Source of the DNA: Heterocephalus glaber
Lineage: Eukaryota; Chordata; Mammalia; Rodentia; Bathyergidae
NCBI RefSeq assembly: GCF_000247695.1
Contig: NW_004624880.1
Location: forward strand, 3,547,729-3,611,728
Reading direction: 5' to 3'
DNA length: 64,000 nucleotides
Position numbers and translations under genes: made by a program. Positions 12,260-25,599 of the stretch are shown one piece after another (position 1 is the first letter of the stretch; the number at the start of each line of letters is the position of its first letter). Below the pieces are notes generated by a model. That model worked only from the letters and a program-made list of their open reading frames with translations. It was not told the DNA's origin and did not search any database.

Positions 12260-14440
12260 ACATTTTAACATGCATCATCTTACTTAATTCTTAAAACCAC
12301 CTGGTGAAGGAGCTGTTATTAACCAGCTATATTTTACAATGAGAAAATCCAGATTTAGAGAAAAAAGGGACAGGGAACTCACTGAGTATCAACTAAGTGC
12401 AAATGTCAAATATATTTCATTTAATCTTCACTAAAAAAGACAGAATAATGTGAGTATTTCTGAGTTACAAGTATAGAAACTGAGATTCAGAAGATATACA
12501 TAACTTGCTCCTCAAAAGTGATATCAGCTTTGAGGATGGGGCTGGCCCACTTAAACAGGAACAATGAGCACAATACTAGACACCCAGCAGATGTCTGATG
12601 AATTAAAAGTACTTACTTAACTTAAATCTGTGGATCAGTGGACAGAGTAGGATCATGATGCACAGAACTGGTGTGTAAGGATCCTTTCACCACTAGATAG
12701 AACACAGAGCCATCCAAAGTCAAAATGACCCAAGAAGAGGCCTCTGCAAGAAAGAACTCTGGAAATCTCAAGCAAAATTAATTTCAAACCTATCACTCCC
12801 CTTTATCTAGTGGTGCCTAAACTTCCCATATAAATGTTGCTAGCATTTGCCTTCAGCCACTCTGAAGATCTTGCTTGTCATCTTCTATCTCTCTTTTAAT
12901 GAGTCTTTTACACAGTGTCCATGGTTCCAGTTCTGTGTTCTGGTGGACCCTTGGCACCAAAGTCAAGGGATAAAGAATGTCCCAAAATAATGTAGTAGGC
13001 CATTTACAGCTTTCTTATCACCACTTCTCTGAAGAGCAGGCAGAAGAAGAAACTATTTTTGCAGTTAGAGAATTTAGAGATAATACTCCCAAAGGGATGG
13101 GTTTTGGAAAATTGAGTTCAGAATGGAACTCTTTTGCATAGCAACTTTCAGCTGAGTACAATCTCTCCCACTGTACCTATGTCTCTGCTTCCCCTTCTCC
13201 TTATTTTACATTGATCAAATAGATCTGAGAATGAAAGCAGCTCTGTAGTCCTAAAGAAATTAAGGTACAGATAGGTGTAGACTGAGACAGCCTTGAGCGT
13301 GGGCTTATTCATGAGCGCTACTCAACAAAAAGATCCCAGAATTTCATGAATTGGGCTAAACCAAAATGGTTCTATGGCTAGTGTTAAGAAAAGAGTGTAA
13401 TATGTGGTTCGGTTCTTTGATCATCATTTTTTAAAAGAAGAGCCTGGTGCTCCTGGTTTGAGGAGGTAGAATAAAGACATCAAGCCCTCTCCCTCAGTGG
13501 ATGGAGTCCCTTCATCCAACCACTTTGCTAGACATTCATTCTGAGGTAGTAAAATCAGTCACCAAAACTACCTCAAGTTATCCTGTGTGGGATTTAAGCT
13601 GTTATTTGATCTTACATAAAATTTTTGCTTTCTATAAGAATCCCACAAACATAGTTAGCTTGGTTCTAAATCACAAAAACAATTGGACATTTTTTTCTTA
13701 TCTTTTGGAAATAGGGGCTTAGGAATGGAGGAACAGGGACAGAGAGAATATTTTGAAAACAGTCATGAAAGAAACACCGCCAGGACAAAACACACAGCCA
13801 ACTCAATTACCTACCATCTGTTGTATAGACAAGAGGTGGTTACTTAGTGATCAGACCAAACCCCATGGTTCCTGGCCTGGCCTCTTCATGGCAACTGCTC
13901 TGAAGTTGGTCCCTTTGTCTCTCAGTGTACAATTTACTAGTGTGTCAAACAGAGGGGAAATGGCCGTGCCCCTGTGAAGGTGATGACAATGCATTTTCTA
14001 TACAGACTGAACAGGAATGTGATGCTAGCAGCCAATGGATTTAATTAATGTTTGCTACATATTTGATGGATCTGCTAGTGAAAATGGCCTTATCTCAAAG
14101 CAAAGTCTCATTATTATGGTTTAGGACTCAACTCATTTCTCAAGTTCTGTGTTGACACATTCTGAAATCCTACTGTGGCTTCACATGTGAGATCCCATGT
14201 GATCATTTTTACATGGATCCAGAAAACAGCTTTCCAAAGGAACCATTTTAGGCTCAAGTTGTCTTAGGGAGCCATACTTAATACTCACACTAACACACAT
14301 AAATGCAGAGGTGGAGCTTCAGTAAAGGAGACTCTCTGCAAACTATTTATAACTGTTAGGTTCTACACACATAGTCAATTCTCCATTATGCACTCAAGTA
14401 AGGAACTAATAGTGCAGAGATCTATAGGGATGCCAACTTC
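12260..14440. other. Gene-free stretch with MIR-like remnants
   Basis: Patches at 12275-12360 and 12420-12500 resemble reversed MIR/L2 (lowest-order pattern TTTACAATGAGAAAATCCAG and GTATAGAAACTGAGATTCAG). The rest is unassigned A+T-rich sequence, with no exon seen. Confidence 0.4.
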
Positions 14441-14445
14441 CCTTT

Positions 14446-14600
14446 CTGTTCATTCATTTGTCCACACATTCTTTCAATAAACCTTTATTGAGCACCTACT
14501 AAAAACTAGGCAATGTGCTAAGTCCTGGAGATTCAAAGGTGACTTTCCTTGAGTAACTCACAGTCCAGTAGGGAAAACGGACAAAGGACACAAGATAATC
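14446..14600 (+). repeat. L2 LINE 3'-end fragment
   Basis: CAATAAACCTTTATTGAGCA, CCTACTAAAAACTAGGCAAT, GTGCTAAGTCCTGGAGATTC and CAGTCCAGTAGGGAAAAC follow the order of the L2 3' region. Confidence 0.65.
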
Positions 14601-17260
14601 ACAGCACAAAATGATAGGTACTATAAGCAATAACATACACAAAACTCCTCTGGGAACATGTTGGAGAAAATGCTCTTATTTCCACACTGAGGAAATCCCA
14701 CCGAGGAAAATCTAACTGAAGGTGGTCCCTGGCATAAGTTGGGCAGCGGCCAGGCCTCTTTCTTGCAGTCCTGCAACCAGGAAGCTGGCAAACCCCACAA
14801 ACATGTAGAAACCACATGGTGGTCATCCTGCACGCTTCCTGTGGGGAGCTTAGCTGTGGAGCCAAAGAACTAGGAAACCAAAAGCATAAGAAGACCAGCA
14901 GTTGGTTGAGTTTAGAGAAAAATAGTCAAAGATGGCTGTTGTTGAGCTTGGCCTTACCTGCTCCCTGAGACATCATTGATGAATGTGAGTGACCTGCACA
15001 AACAACAAGCAGAAAGGCCTGGGTGATTGAATCCATCTGTAGAAGTTGGGAAGAAACTCTGGAGAGGCATGACGTGTTCTTATTTTGAAGAACAAATAGG
15101 AGTTCACTGCTAAAAGTTCATTAATTAGGTAACTGGACATAATGGTTCACAGCAGCTTCTGTGACAATTCTTCCAAATTGTGTTTGTATGCATTCAAAGC
15201 CACCTGTCATCAGAGCCCAACCAATATTTATATACCAATGCACCCCACCCCTTACCTACTGAGTTCCTATTACACAGACCAATCTATGTTCCCCAAACAG
15301 ACTCAGGCTCTTGTAACTTTGCTTCTATCATCTGCTCAGCCAGAAATATCCTGCCTTGCTCTCTTCGGATTAAAATGGTAGATATTATTTTATACCCAAC
15401 TCAAATACTGCCCCATCTTGGAAACCTTCTCTCACTACCACCAATTCCCTAGGTTAAAATTAATCCTTCTCGATTCTGAACCTCCAAAATCTATCACTTG
15501 CTCCTCTACTAGACATGCTTTCTTCTGCCTTGGATCAAATAGTGATTCACACAATGATGAGCAGAAAACGGTAAATAAATAGAAAATGTTAAATTCTGGT
15601 GGGCAGGGACACACTATTTTTGTCCTTTTTTAATTTTGAAAAATTTTCATCTACAGAAAAATTGAGTAGCTAATGAACCACATACTATATCTTTAATTCA
15701 GCAGCTGCTAACACATTCTGCCACACTCACTTTTTTCTGAGTCACATGAAGGTGAGATGCAAACCTCATGGCATTCATTCCTAAATACTTCATTCAGCTT
15801 TCCTCTCCAGTGAAAACGACTCCCACCTAGTAAGCCACATTGCTATCATGAGCTTTCAAATATGATCAATAATACCATTCTGAGAGCTACAGATTTCCAC
15901 AATTGCCTCAAAAATATCTTTGCTAAATTCCACCCCCCCCCTTGGACATAGGACCCAGTCAAGGTTCATATGTAGTACTGTTATAATGCTTCATTAGTCT
16001 CTTTTAATTTAGAGGAGTCATTCCTGGTAATGAACATTTCTTACTCATTTTTACTTTTTTAACCTAGTAGATACTTTATAAGTGTGTAGAGAATGGAAGA
16101 AATGAATAGATTGAGAAAAAAACCCTGGTGGTCAAAGATCCATGAGCAGTTTTCCCAAGAAGAAACACAATTCTAGAGGAGGAATCAACATCAAGTACCC
16201 TTTGTGAAATCACTAGTCCCTGGGTAGGAGACCCAGTCCTTGTCTTTCTGTGGTTGTTCATCTCCAGATTTCCTTCTTGAAAATTCATAAGTTAGTGCGT
16301 AGGCCACAGGAAAATGCCTCAAGAGTAATGGACTTGAAGAGAAAATTTGGACCCTCACATCTGACTGAAGATGGAAGTCTCTAGAAACCAGAGGCTCACT
16401 GGTTCTTGAAATGTTAGATCCGAAAGAGTCCTCAGAAATCATGTCCAATTCCCTGGCTTTCCAGAGGAAAAAACCAGGTCTAGAGACGTAAGATGGCTTT
16501 TCCAAGGTCACACAGGACACCTTTGCCCCAACTACCTGTCCAGCTTTCTTTCCACTTTCCCTGGTCATTGCAACAATGCCCAGATTCTTTGTCTTTCTTC
16601 TTCCCAATGAGTGATGGTAATTTCATCAGCCTTCAAGCATCAAAGATCTTGAAGTATCGAAGGCAAATCCATTATCAGATACAGAGGGATGAGCCAGGGA
16701 TTCCTCCTGGCAGGACAGAGTTATTTCTGCAGTGCTTGTTTCATGCAGAGAGTGAAAGACTAAGAAGCAAAGGGCACCTTGTGCCACTCCAGGAGAAGGT
16801 AGTACAAATAAAGCCAGCCAGGTGCTAGGATGCCTCCTTGTTTATTTTGGCTCTGCCATGGACTTTAGCCTCAATGTATCACTGAATTTTTCTAGGCCTC
16901 ACAAACCTCACCCATAAAAGCAGATCCTTGCATATTAGTTAGTGCCACGATGGCCATTTACAGGTGTGAATCCCTTTTGGAAACATAAGTGGTAAATGAT
17001 AGAAATCAGGGTGAGGGGTGATTCTCATTCCTAACTTGTCAGAGTATAAACATTTATTTATAGCAGCAAAACAAAATTCCTTGGTAACTATAAAGCATTT
17101 TTTCTTTCCAAATTTCTCACAGGACTGTAGGAACACAGGTTAGTGGTTGTTAGATGACTTCATCAAACAGGGAAAATAAGTGACCGTGTCAGTCATTAAC
17201 AGTTTGAAAACTGAGGAAAAGCTTCAATCATCACCGAGGAGCCAGAGGTCTTATACAGAA
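14601..17260. other. Gene-free stretch
   Basis: An old repeat-like segment near 16400-16530 ends CCAAGGTCACACAGGAC (MIR/L2-like), and a MIR remnant is at 16835-16925. Open frames at 16191-16828 overlap on opposite strands and are unsupported. A run of eight Cs is at 15932-15941. Confidence 0.4.
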
Positions 17261-17264
17261 ATTC

Positions 17265-17345
17265 CGGGCTTGGACTTGAACTTGTGTGACCTTGGCTGAG
17301 ATGTTTAACTCTTACAAACCTCTTCCGTAAAATAAGGGAATTCAA
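17265..17345 (+). repeat. MIR SINE remnant
   Basis: CTTGTGTGACCTTGGCTGAG, then ACCTCTTCCGTAAAATAAGG, matches the MIR core and its flank. Confidence 0.55.
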
Positions 17346-17384
17346 ATTAGAAGGAAGTGCACTGCAGTGACTTTTTTTCTTTAA

Positions 17385-17529
17385 TTCTGGCTATACATTA
17401 CAATCATCCTGGGAGGAGGGGTGTTAAAACTTATGATTTTAATCCACTACTCCCTTTCTACGGTGGTGTAAGTAGCTGTGGGTTGGGATCCAGATGATCC
17501 TCAGGTAGCCAGGACTGAGAATCACTGGA
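17385..17529 (-). mobile_element. MER5A-like hAT-Charlie element
   Basis: The right end GCCAGGACTGAGAATCACTG is the reverse complement of the MER5A start (CAGTGNTTCTCA). The left end CTGGCTATACATTACAATCA, then CCTGGGAGGAGGGGTGTT, is the matching other half. This is a non-autonomous DNA transposon. Confidence 0.65.
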
Positions 17530-19045
17530 CAGTAAGATGTCCAAAAGCTGATTCTCAGGAGGGAATAAAGGAAGAGTACAAATGGAAAGGAAATACTGGG
17601 GTTTCTCAACTATTCCCTGAAGGCACAGGCAGCCAGTATTGTGCTCCCATATCAACTGAACTTGGTTATTCCCCTCATCCCCGCCCTAAGTCCAGCATCC
17701 TCTAGAATCAAGGGGCAGCTCCTACCAAGGTAATCAGCACTTTCCTAGCAATCTGTGAGGGCACGTGCATTTTTCAGCCTGAAAGGAAGATTCAGGAAGC
17801 CTGGATTCCCAAACATTCTAGTGGGGGCCCCCACCACCTTTCCCATGCCTAACATACACCATGGGGCAGCCACTGGAACAGGGAAGACAGAACAAGATAG
17901 CACTCAGCCTGCCTGCCTGGCAGACTCCTGCTCCCAGGACTTGAAGCATCTGCCCGACGAGTGTCAGCTTTTGATCAGTACCATGTCGAGCCAGAGACCT
18001 GCAGGGAAACGGCCAGGCTCCCTGGGGTTGGCTAGCAGCAGTCTTTCTTGCAGCCCTGGAGAGAGGTACTTGAAGAATTTGAGCACAGACTGAAAAGTGG
18101 GGTGCAGACAGGGGAGGGATAAAGGCATGACAAGGCCCTGTTACTGCTCAGCAAAGGGAAGTCAGGCACCCTATCTTGCTTGTCTGGAGGCTGGAGCAAG
18201 ATTTCTGGGCTGCCTTTGCAGATTGGGTTGCTCTGCTCCAGGGCTCTGAGAGTCTTTTAGCCTAAGCTAACACATCTGTAACATCGAGTCCACAGGAAGG
18301 GATCCCCACCAAGGGCCCACTGCTCCCCACAACCCTATGTCAAGAACCGGGTGTGGAGGTGACACCGCAGCGTGGCTGTTTACAAAACGCTTGATGATCC
18401 CAGCGGGTCCACTTGCCAGAGCCCTTGCAGGAGGCCTCCTCTTCTCAAGAGGTCTTCTGGGGCCTGAGCTTGTGTTCTCCAGAAACCCAGTCTGCATTCT
18501 TAACATGGAGATAGGGGGCCCCAAAATGCTCCGTGCTACAAGAGAAGAGTGTCCCTTCTTCCCTACTCCTTCTGGAGCAGCCAGGCCAAGTGTTAAGCAG
18601 AGGCCTGGCCCAGACACAGCATGCTCTACGTGACTTGAAGGCTCTTCTCTTAGTAAACCAAATGCCCACCAGTTTTGCTTATTTGCTCAAACCTTCAAAC
18701 AGCCCAGAGGTCCCGTCCTAGTTCAACAAATAAATCCAGCTCCACTCTTGCAGGCTTCAGCCTACAAAGTTCTATTGTTACACCCTCCCTGAACTTCCAG
18801 TGTTCCCCTGCTCTCAGGGCACCCTAGTCCCATGCCTGCTCGCCCTTCTTTCGTTTGGGGATAAATCAACCTCCGTTTTGGTTTTGTTTTAATTCTTTCA
18901 AAGGGTAAAGAATGTTGACACCCCCCGGAACATGCCTCTCATTTCTGGTTAGACTTCAGACGGCTGTATTTGAGCGTGCGCTGACGCAATCGGGCAGATT
19001 GGGTTAAATCAAATATTACAATTGCAAGAACTCATCTGGAACTAA
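17530..19045. other. Gene-free stretch
   Basis: Mixed composition with open frames up to 116 codons on both strands (17755-18093, 18267-18633) that overlap and match nothing known. GTGCGCTGACGCAATCGG near 18977 contains a CRE/C-EBP-like TGACGCAAT. No repeat was confidently named. Confidence 0.35.
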
Positions 19046-19049
19046 TAAT

Positions 19050-19300
19050 TTTGAGGCCTCCGAAAGTAAAAGGGCCCTGCTTTGGGCTGGCCAGAGGCAG
19101 AGACCGGCTCGGGCCGATGCTGCCACCTGCCGGGAGCGCGGGGAACAGGGCGCGCCGCCCCGGCCTTCGTGTTCCGTGCGCGACCCCGCAGCTCCCAGCA
19201 GACAGGTTCGCCCGCCAGCCAGACCAGGGCTATTTTAAAAGGCTAGCGCCTCTTCCAGCTCTTGGTGTAAAGATAGCTAGTCTGGCTGCTCTTCGTCTTT
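19050..19300. promoter_or_regulatory. CpG-rich patch next to assembly gap
   Basis: GGGAGCGCGGGGAACAGGGC, GCGCCGCCCCGGCCTTCG and TCCGTGCGCGACCCCGC fall within 120 bases, a strong local CpG cluster in CpG-poor surroundings. A TATTTTAAAAGG sequence follows at 19231. With the gap 400 bp away, part of a CpG island may be missing. It could be a promoter or enhancer, but no transcript evidence is visible. Confidence 0.4.
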
Positions 19301-19677
19301 CCTGAAAAAAAGACAACGTCCCAATTATAGAGCCTGGGCTGGCTACCAGGGCAGTTGCAGTTGGAGCTCGATTAAACATGCATCCCTTGGACTAAACAGA
19401 TCATGTGTCACTGGCTCGCTTAGGAGGAAGGCTGATTTAACTGGGAATTTTTATTTTGCTGGGGATGAAGGGAACGCACAACTCTGGGTTATGTCGGCAT
19501 ATTGCTGAACTGCAAGTCACATGCCAGATCCAGAGATGATGAAAACATCTGTTTTTGCTTTAGAGCAGCAAGGCGCTGGCTGGCTGAGGGGAGAGGCGGG
19601 GGAGGGATGGGAATGGCTCTGCTCACGAGCGCCATCTGCCGAGCCTGGTGCAGAAACGCGTGCATCCTGAGCAACAA

Positions 19678-19777
19678 NNNNNNNNNNNNNNNNNNNNNNN
19701 NNNNNNNNNNNNNNNNNNNNNNNNNNNNNNNNNNNNNNNNNNNNNNNNNNNNNNNNNNNNNNNNNNNNNNNNNNNNN
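19678..19777. other. Assembly gap of 100 N
   Basis: Exactly 100 unknown bases, the usual placeholder for a gap of unknown size. The right side begins with 19 consecutive G (19778-19796). Translations that cross the gap are meaningless. Confidence 0.98.
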
Positions 19778-19796
19778 GGGGGGGGGGGGGGGGGGG

Positions 19797-22700
19797 TCTC
19801 TGTCCGACAATAGCTCTCCTTGGAGGACAGCTCTGATTGTGCCCTGGGTATTGTGCAATTCTATATTGTCTTGGAGTGTTCACAACAAAGACCTTTGTCT
19901 CTGAGGACTGCACTGGGGCAGAGGAGGAGGAGAGAGAAGCAGCAAATTCCCAGGGTGGAAAGGAAAGAGGTAAAGGGGTACAGGAGGAGCTCGCTGGTGG
20001 TTTGCAGACAGTAAAATTTTGCTTTTCCTTCGGGCTGAAATCTACCAGAACAAAGAAACCGCGTTTTTAGGAAAGCCCCCCTGGACGTCCCCCAACCGGC
20101 CACCTTTCTTGCTATGGTGGCCTTTACTCTGCAGGTCTGTGAATGTTCTAGTATTCGCAGAGCCCGTTCTGGTCAGACAGCCCTCTACCAGCCCTTTAAC
20201 GCGGAATCCCCGAGCCTCCAGAACCCAGAGCTGCCGCAGGGTCTGAATAGGAGCCATACCGACAGCCCAGCCGCAGCCTTCTTTCAACGTTCAGCAAATA
20301 TTTACTGCCTGCCTGCAAGGTGCCCGGCACTCACTCAACACAACTATTTGTCATACAATTTAAAAAACAATACAAATAATGTCAGAAGAAAATGTATGTT
20401 TAGTGTCAAGGCGGTGTTGGAGACAATGACAGCTCTGAGTTCAGAAGCAAGGAGAGGATTACAGATCCTGGATCCACCTTTTCTCGGTGTTTGGGGGCAA
20501 TGTGAGACAAAGCTTGCTGCTCCAAGTCATCAGCGGATAGCACATCCCTTCCCTGGGTACCTCTCAGCCTGCTTCAGCCCTGACCTCCAGTCCCCCAGCC
20601 TTCAAGATGAGCCCTTCCCTGCAGTTTCTGGAGACTCTCTGGCAGGGGGACATCATCTACATCCTGTCACTCACAGAGTTGGGTGGGGACCAAAGCAGGT
20701 GTAAAATTTGAGGTAGAACCACATAAACAGTACTTTCCACCAATGGTGAGGGGTTAATCAAAAGGAGAAAGATCTTCAAACAGATGTAAAGACCCTGGCT
20801 TGCCGACCTCAATAAGAACCATTGCCTCAATTTACTCTCAGCTGCTAAATGCACCCGCAGTTCTCTGCTGCCCACTTGTGAGCTTTCCAGAAGAGCAAAT
20901 ACTGCTAATTGAGACAGAAGTCCATCTGTCTCCTCAGTTGGAGCCCCTTGTCTATGAACTTTCAAGTTCAAAAAGGAAACTGAGGCTCTGTATTGGCACC
21001 CAATCCTTACCATTCTTCATTTCACCCCCAAATAAATACAAAAAGAACCACCTTTTGCATGGGTCTGGGAGCCTGTCTACCATCTCAGGGATGAGTCAGG
21101 AAATGATGCCCTTTCATTGGACAGCTGGGCAAACACTGTGAGAACCACAGATCTTCACAGATCTTCACAGGTCTGGCCATTAACTGTATCCCTGATGACC
21201 ACATCTGTGTCTGCAGGACCTGTGTTTTTAAATTGTTAGGGCCCAAACTAATCCTCAAAGTTGCTTGCTGGCCCATCTGTCACTGGCAGCCCTTTGCTCT
21301 CTTATTGAAAAAAAAATCACTAGTTCAAAGGGACTGATGCAAACCATTATGACCAACCTTACTTTTTATTTCAGGTCTTAAAAGATTAGAACATGAGACT
21401 TCATTTTAGGTATGGCTTGGTATTGGTCTCTTGTGGAGCAATTCTGGTGGATTTCCTTTGTCTTATAAACTAAGGAAACGTAGTCACTGACCCATATTTC
21501 TTTTCTGGACTCTTCTTGACTCTTTATTTCTATCTGGTTTTGCGACAAGTCTGTTTGAATCCATTGAGAACTAGCTATGAAACTTTTCATGCTGCATTGA
21601 CATCTATGAGCTCAGAATTTTATTTACATTCAGCAAAATAAAATCCCTGCACTAGTCTCTAACAATGGGGCAGAAAAAAAGGTGACACAAAAATGAACGG
21701 TGGTGATTTTGTGTTTTCCTAGGTGTGGATACCAACCTCCTAAACTGTTTTTCCAGTTCCTGCCAAGACTCTTTGCTTCATTAGAGAAATAACTTCAATT
21801 GGTCTGTTTCATTCCATACATCTTGGTGTGATTCTCTTCACACAGAGAAATAACCTTTGTTCAAAGCCCCGCTTCTCTAAGCTGTACTGAATTCTGCAAG
21901 ATCACTCTCCACATACAAGATTAGTGCCTCCTTTCCAGCTCCAAATAGACTATAATCCAAAAGCTGCTCTTTTAAATAGGGGTTCCTTTTATGCTTAAAT
22001 TCCTAAATAAAAGAAACATCAATGCTACTGCTAGTCTACCCAGTTAAATCCGATTTGCAAGAAATGCTGCATGCTCAAAAATCAGGGTGTGAGCCGAAGT
22101 CTGGGCTCAGGGAACACATTTGGGATTCTCCAACCATTCTTTATCTGGAGGGCCCTCCAGTGGCCAAAATAATACCTGATATAAACAAAGACCACCAAAG
22201 TAAGCATTACAACAAAGGCAGAGGGTGGACGCTAGCCTGCATTTAAAATACTGCAAGCAAGGCCCATATTTTGCTCTCTAGAGGTGTGTCTCATTTAAAG
22301 AAAGCCAAGACAGAATCTCAGCTCACAGAATAGTGACATCATTTGCATTACAAAAGGACCCTTCTCTTGTTAAAAGGAGGCAAGTTTGAACTCCATTAAA
22401 GGACAACTCCTCCTAATTTCTTTAGGATTCTATTGAATTTGAAAAAAAAAAAAAAAAAAAGGCAGGCTGACATGCAAATTTCCAGAATGCATCTGTGGCA
22501 TATAACATGGTACATTTGTATTTACTCCTCTCAGACCCCATCTACATTTCCTAAAAACCTCATCAACACCCTGACCGTGAGACACAGCAGAATGCAGAGG
22601 TCAGAACCAATGGAGTTGAAATGAGAAGACAAAGGTCCTCAGAGCCCAGATCTGCCTTTCTAGAGGACTCTGAGAAAGCAACTAGTGGCTACAATACTCT

Positions 22701-23465
22701 TCACTCTACCACATGTCAGCATGCCATGTCACCCAGACCTGTCTCTGTTTCTTCTGGTGTAAAATGAAGGAGTGGATAACACAAGCCAGATACAAAGCCC
22801 TAGGACCTTGGATTCTCAGCCATCGTGATGATCTTTGCATCCCAAAAACACTGGGGAAGGAGAAGGAAAACACACACACACACACACCACACATGTCATC
22901 ACACACCTGCCTTTACCCCATTCTTTAGGCAAACTCCTACTCATTCCTCATGGGCCAGGTCAAATGCCTGTCTGCCCTGAAGCCTCCTTACCAATTTCCC
23001 CAAGTTCAGAAGTTTTTCACCCCGCTTTGTGTTCCCAAAGCACTACTGCTGTCTCCACCTTATCTATGCTTTGGAAGCATAAAGTGGGGTGGAAAACTTG
23101 TGAACTTTGGGGGAGTCAAGTAAGGCTTCAGGGTGGACTGGTATCTGACCTGGGCCATGAGGAATGATCAGGCTGGTTCCCTCCAGCCTGGGTTTGGGGT
23201 GTGGTGTACTCCTATACCTCCATCCCCAGAGATTAGTATGGAGCTAGGGACATGATGGCTGAGTGAAAGTTGAGTGAAAGAGGGTGACCACTGCCTCAGG
23301 AAAGAGACAGTGGTGGGAGCCAGCTGCCCCCCCTAACCTGCCCTGACCAAGGACCACAACCTGCCTCTCATCCCCTCTGCATGGTGGAGTGGTGGTGGAG
23401 GGCGTGACCTGTCTTCTCATTCTCCTCTCTCAATCAGGAACCTACTATCAGTTAGATTCCCCTTT
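19797..23465. other. Gene-free stretch with simple repeats
   Basis: Holds a possible L2 patch at 20283-20345, an A19 run at 22442-22460 and a (CA)9 tract at 22870-22887. An AGATCTTCACAG unit is directly repeated at 21148-21171. An octamer-like ATTTGCAT follows a TGACATCA at 22335-22350. Frames such as 20114-20704 (196 codons) match nothing known and lack splice support. Confidence 0.4.
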
Positions 23466-23469
23466 CTGC

Positions 23470-23816
23470 TCAAGACTGAACCCACTCCCCCAATTTATAC
23501 GTTGGAATCTAACCCCAAGGTGATAGTATTGGAAAGTGGGGCCTTTGGAAGGCAATTAGACAATGAGGGCAGAGCCTCATGAATGGGATTTTTGTCCTTG
23601 TAAAAGGAGCCCCAGAGAACTGCCTCACCCTTTTTTCCTTGTGAGGACCCAGCGAGATGTCTCTGAACCAAGATGAGGCCCTTGCCAGACACCAAATCTG
23701 CCTTGATCTTGGGTTTCCAGAACTGTGAGTAGTAAGTTTCTGTTGTTCAGAGAGAAACCGCTCCATCTCTCCCAGTCTGCAATGTTTTGTCATAGCAGCC
23801 ACAACTGACAGAGACA
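23470..23816 (+). repeat. ERVL-MaLR-type LTR remnant
   Basis: GTTGGAATCTAACCCCAAGG, TGGGGCCTTTGGAAGGCAAT, CCTTGTGAGGACCCAGCGAG, CCAGAACTGTGAGTAGTAAG and TTTTGTCATAGCAGCC occur in the order of an MLT1/MST-like mammalian LTR. Solo copy without coding sequence. Confidence 0.6.
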
Positions 23817-25194
23817 ATCTGGCTTTTCTTTTCCACACTTGGACCAGCAGCCATGCAAACATTTTAGAGCAGCAAGTACTGTATCTGCCAGTAATTATGC
23901 AAGGCTGGGCCACATCCATCTAGTTCAGGAGGAAGCCTCCCAGTCCTCAGCCTTGAGCTGCCGGTGGTACTTCACATAAATGACACAGCCCCTGAACACT
24001 GCTGGACACGTATCTCTCTGGCCTCTTCCACACAGCCTGCCTCAGGCTCAACTTTGGAAGGGTCCTGAAATACAGGTGCTTCTTTGAGATCTCTTATCTC
24101 CTGACATCTCTCTCCAGACTTTTCTCTCCACCCATCCTCCTGTCACTATTCTCTATAGAATTCTTCACACGTCCAACCTCGCTGTCTCTGAACTCCACAT
24201 ATGTCACTTAGCCCCTCTCTTCCTTACAGTGTCACCCTGGGCTCACTACTAAGCTCCCTGAAGACAAGGGGCTGTGTTTCCTGTGTTCAATCTCGAGCAC
24301 CTGGAGTGTGCCTAGTACACAATCATTTGGTCAAAGTTTACTATATGAAAGGAGTCAGCTGTCACTGGTTGCCTCTGCTAGTGTCTCAAGATCGCATGTT
24401 CTGTTCTCATGTCTAGAATAGAACTCATCACCCTTCTGGCCCCTGTCCTCTCTCTGCCCTTCTTGTCCTGGCTGACAGCTTTCCCCCAACAGCCTTGGCC
24501 TTGTATGCTGGGGATGTCAGAATTGTCCCTCACCTAGCTCTGTTCCTGTCCCTTGTCTCTCTGAAGGGCAATGCTAGCTGTGCCAAGTTATTGGAAGATG
24601 GCATGCCCCTTGCGGTTTTGCAAAAATCCATCTTTCGTCTTTGCTCAAGGTGTTTCCTTGCAACCTCAATGGGGAGTTTTCCTAGACAAAAGTGTTGAGG
24701 ACCAATGTAAGACTGAATAATAAATGAGTGGCAGAAATAATGGTGAGTGTTGATCAGTGAAGTCCTTATGAGAGAGTTCTGAAGCGATCATTGCCTGGAC
24801 ACCTCCTATTGCTGAGCACCTATGGAAGATACATTCATAAAGCACCTTCTAGTTTTAAGGCACTGCACATCCTATTTCCTGTAGACCTTCAAACTCCCCT
24901 GTGGGGTCAGCTTCAACATAATTCCATTTTAGGGACAAAGAGGACTAAGGCATTGAGCTATTCAGGAGATTGTCACACAGCCAAAAAGCACAGAGCCAGG
25001 CTGACAACTCAGCCTATACTGCCTCCCTTATACCTCCTTTAGGTATGGACCTAGCCAACTGGCCCTCCATATAAGCTGTCTTGCTTCCTAACTTCTCATT
25101 TGACTTGCTTTTAGCTACGAGATTCTGCATGCAGAGATCACCAGTTGCCTGGATGATATGTATTCTGTCCTTCTTCCTTCCAGGGATGGAAGTG

Positions 25195-25425
25195 GCATTA
25201 AGTCAGACTAAATGAACTACACTTCCCAGACTCCTCGCAGAAGCAGGTGGTCAATGAAACATAATCAGAAGTTGTCAGATGGCGATTATGGGAAAACTCT
25301 TCAAAAGGAGCCAACACACCTGTAAAGGTTCTCCTTTCCCTTTGCCCCCTCCTTCTTGATGCCTGGACCTTGGACACAGTGGCTGGAATTGTAAGTTCCA
25401 TGCAGACTGCAGACTGTGAGTAGAC
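25195..25425 (+). repeat. Possible LTR remnant
   Basis: ACACTTCCCAGACTCCTCGC, GTGGTCAATGAAACATAATC and AGAAGTTGTCAGATGGCG resemble the central part of old MaLR-like LTRs. Assignment is weak. Confidence 0.35.
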
Positions 25426-25599
25426 CCAAAGGCAGATCCCATGCTATTAGGTATGATAAAAAAATAAGGTGATTGTTTACTTTAAAAAAAGAAAATCTAC
25501 TACCATAAAAGACACATGACCATTAATCCCCCTAAAATACTTCCACTCTCTTCAAACACACGCATCCCATTCTTGCCACTTTCTGAAACAGATCTGAAA

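Noticed and set aside
19502..19913. Frames crossing the gap
   Set aside because: They include the 100-N run and poly-G translation (glycine or proline runs), so they are artefacts.
22335..22350. Octamer plus CRE-like motif as an enhancer
   Set aside because: Motifs this short are expected by chance in 64 kb, with no supporting cluster.
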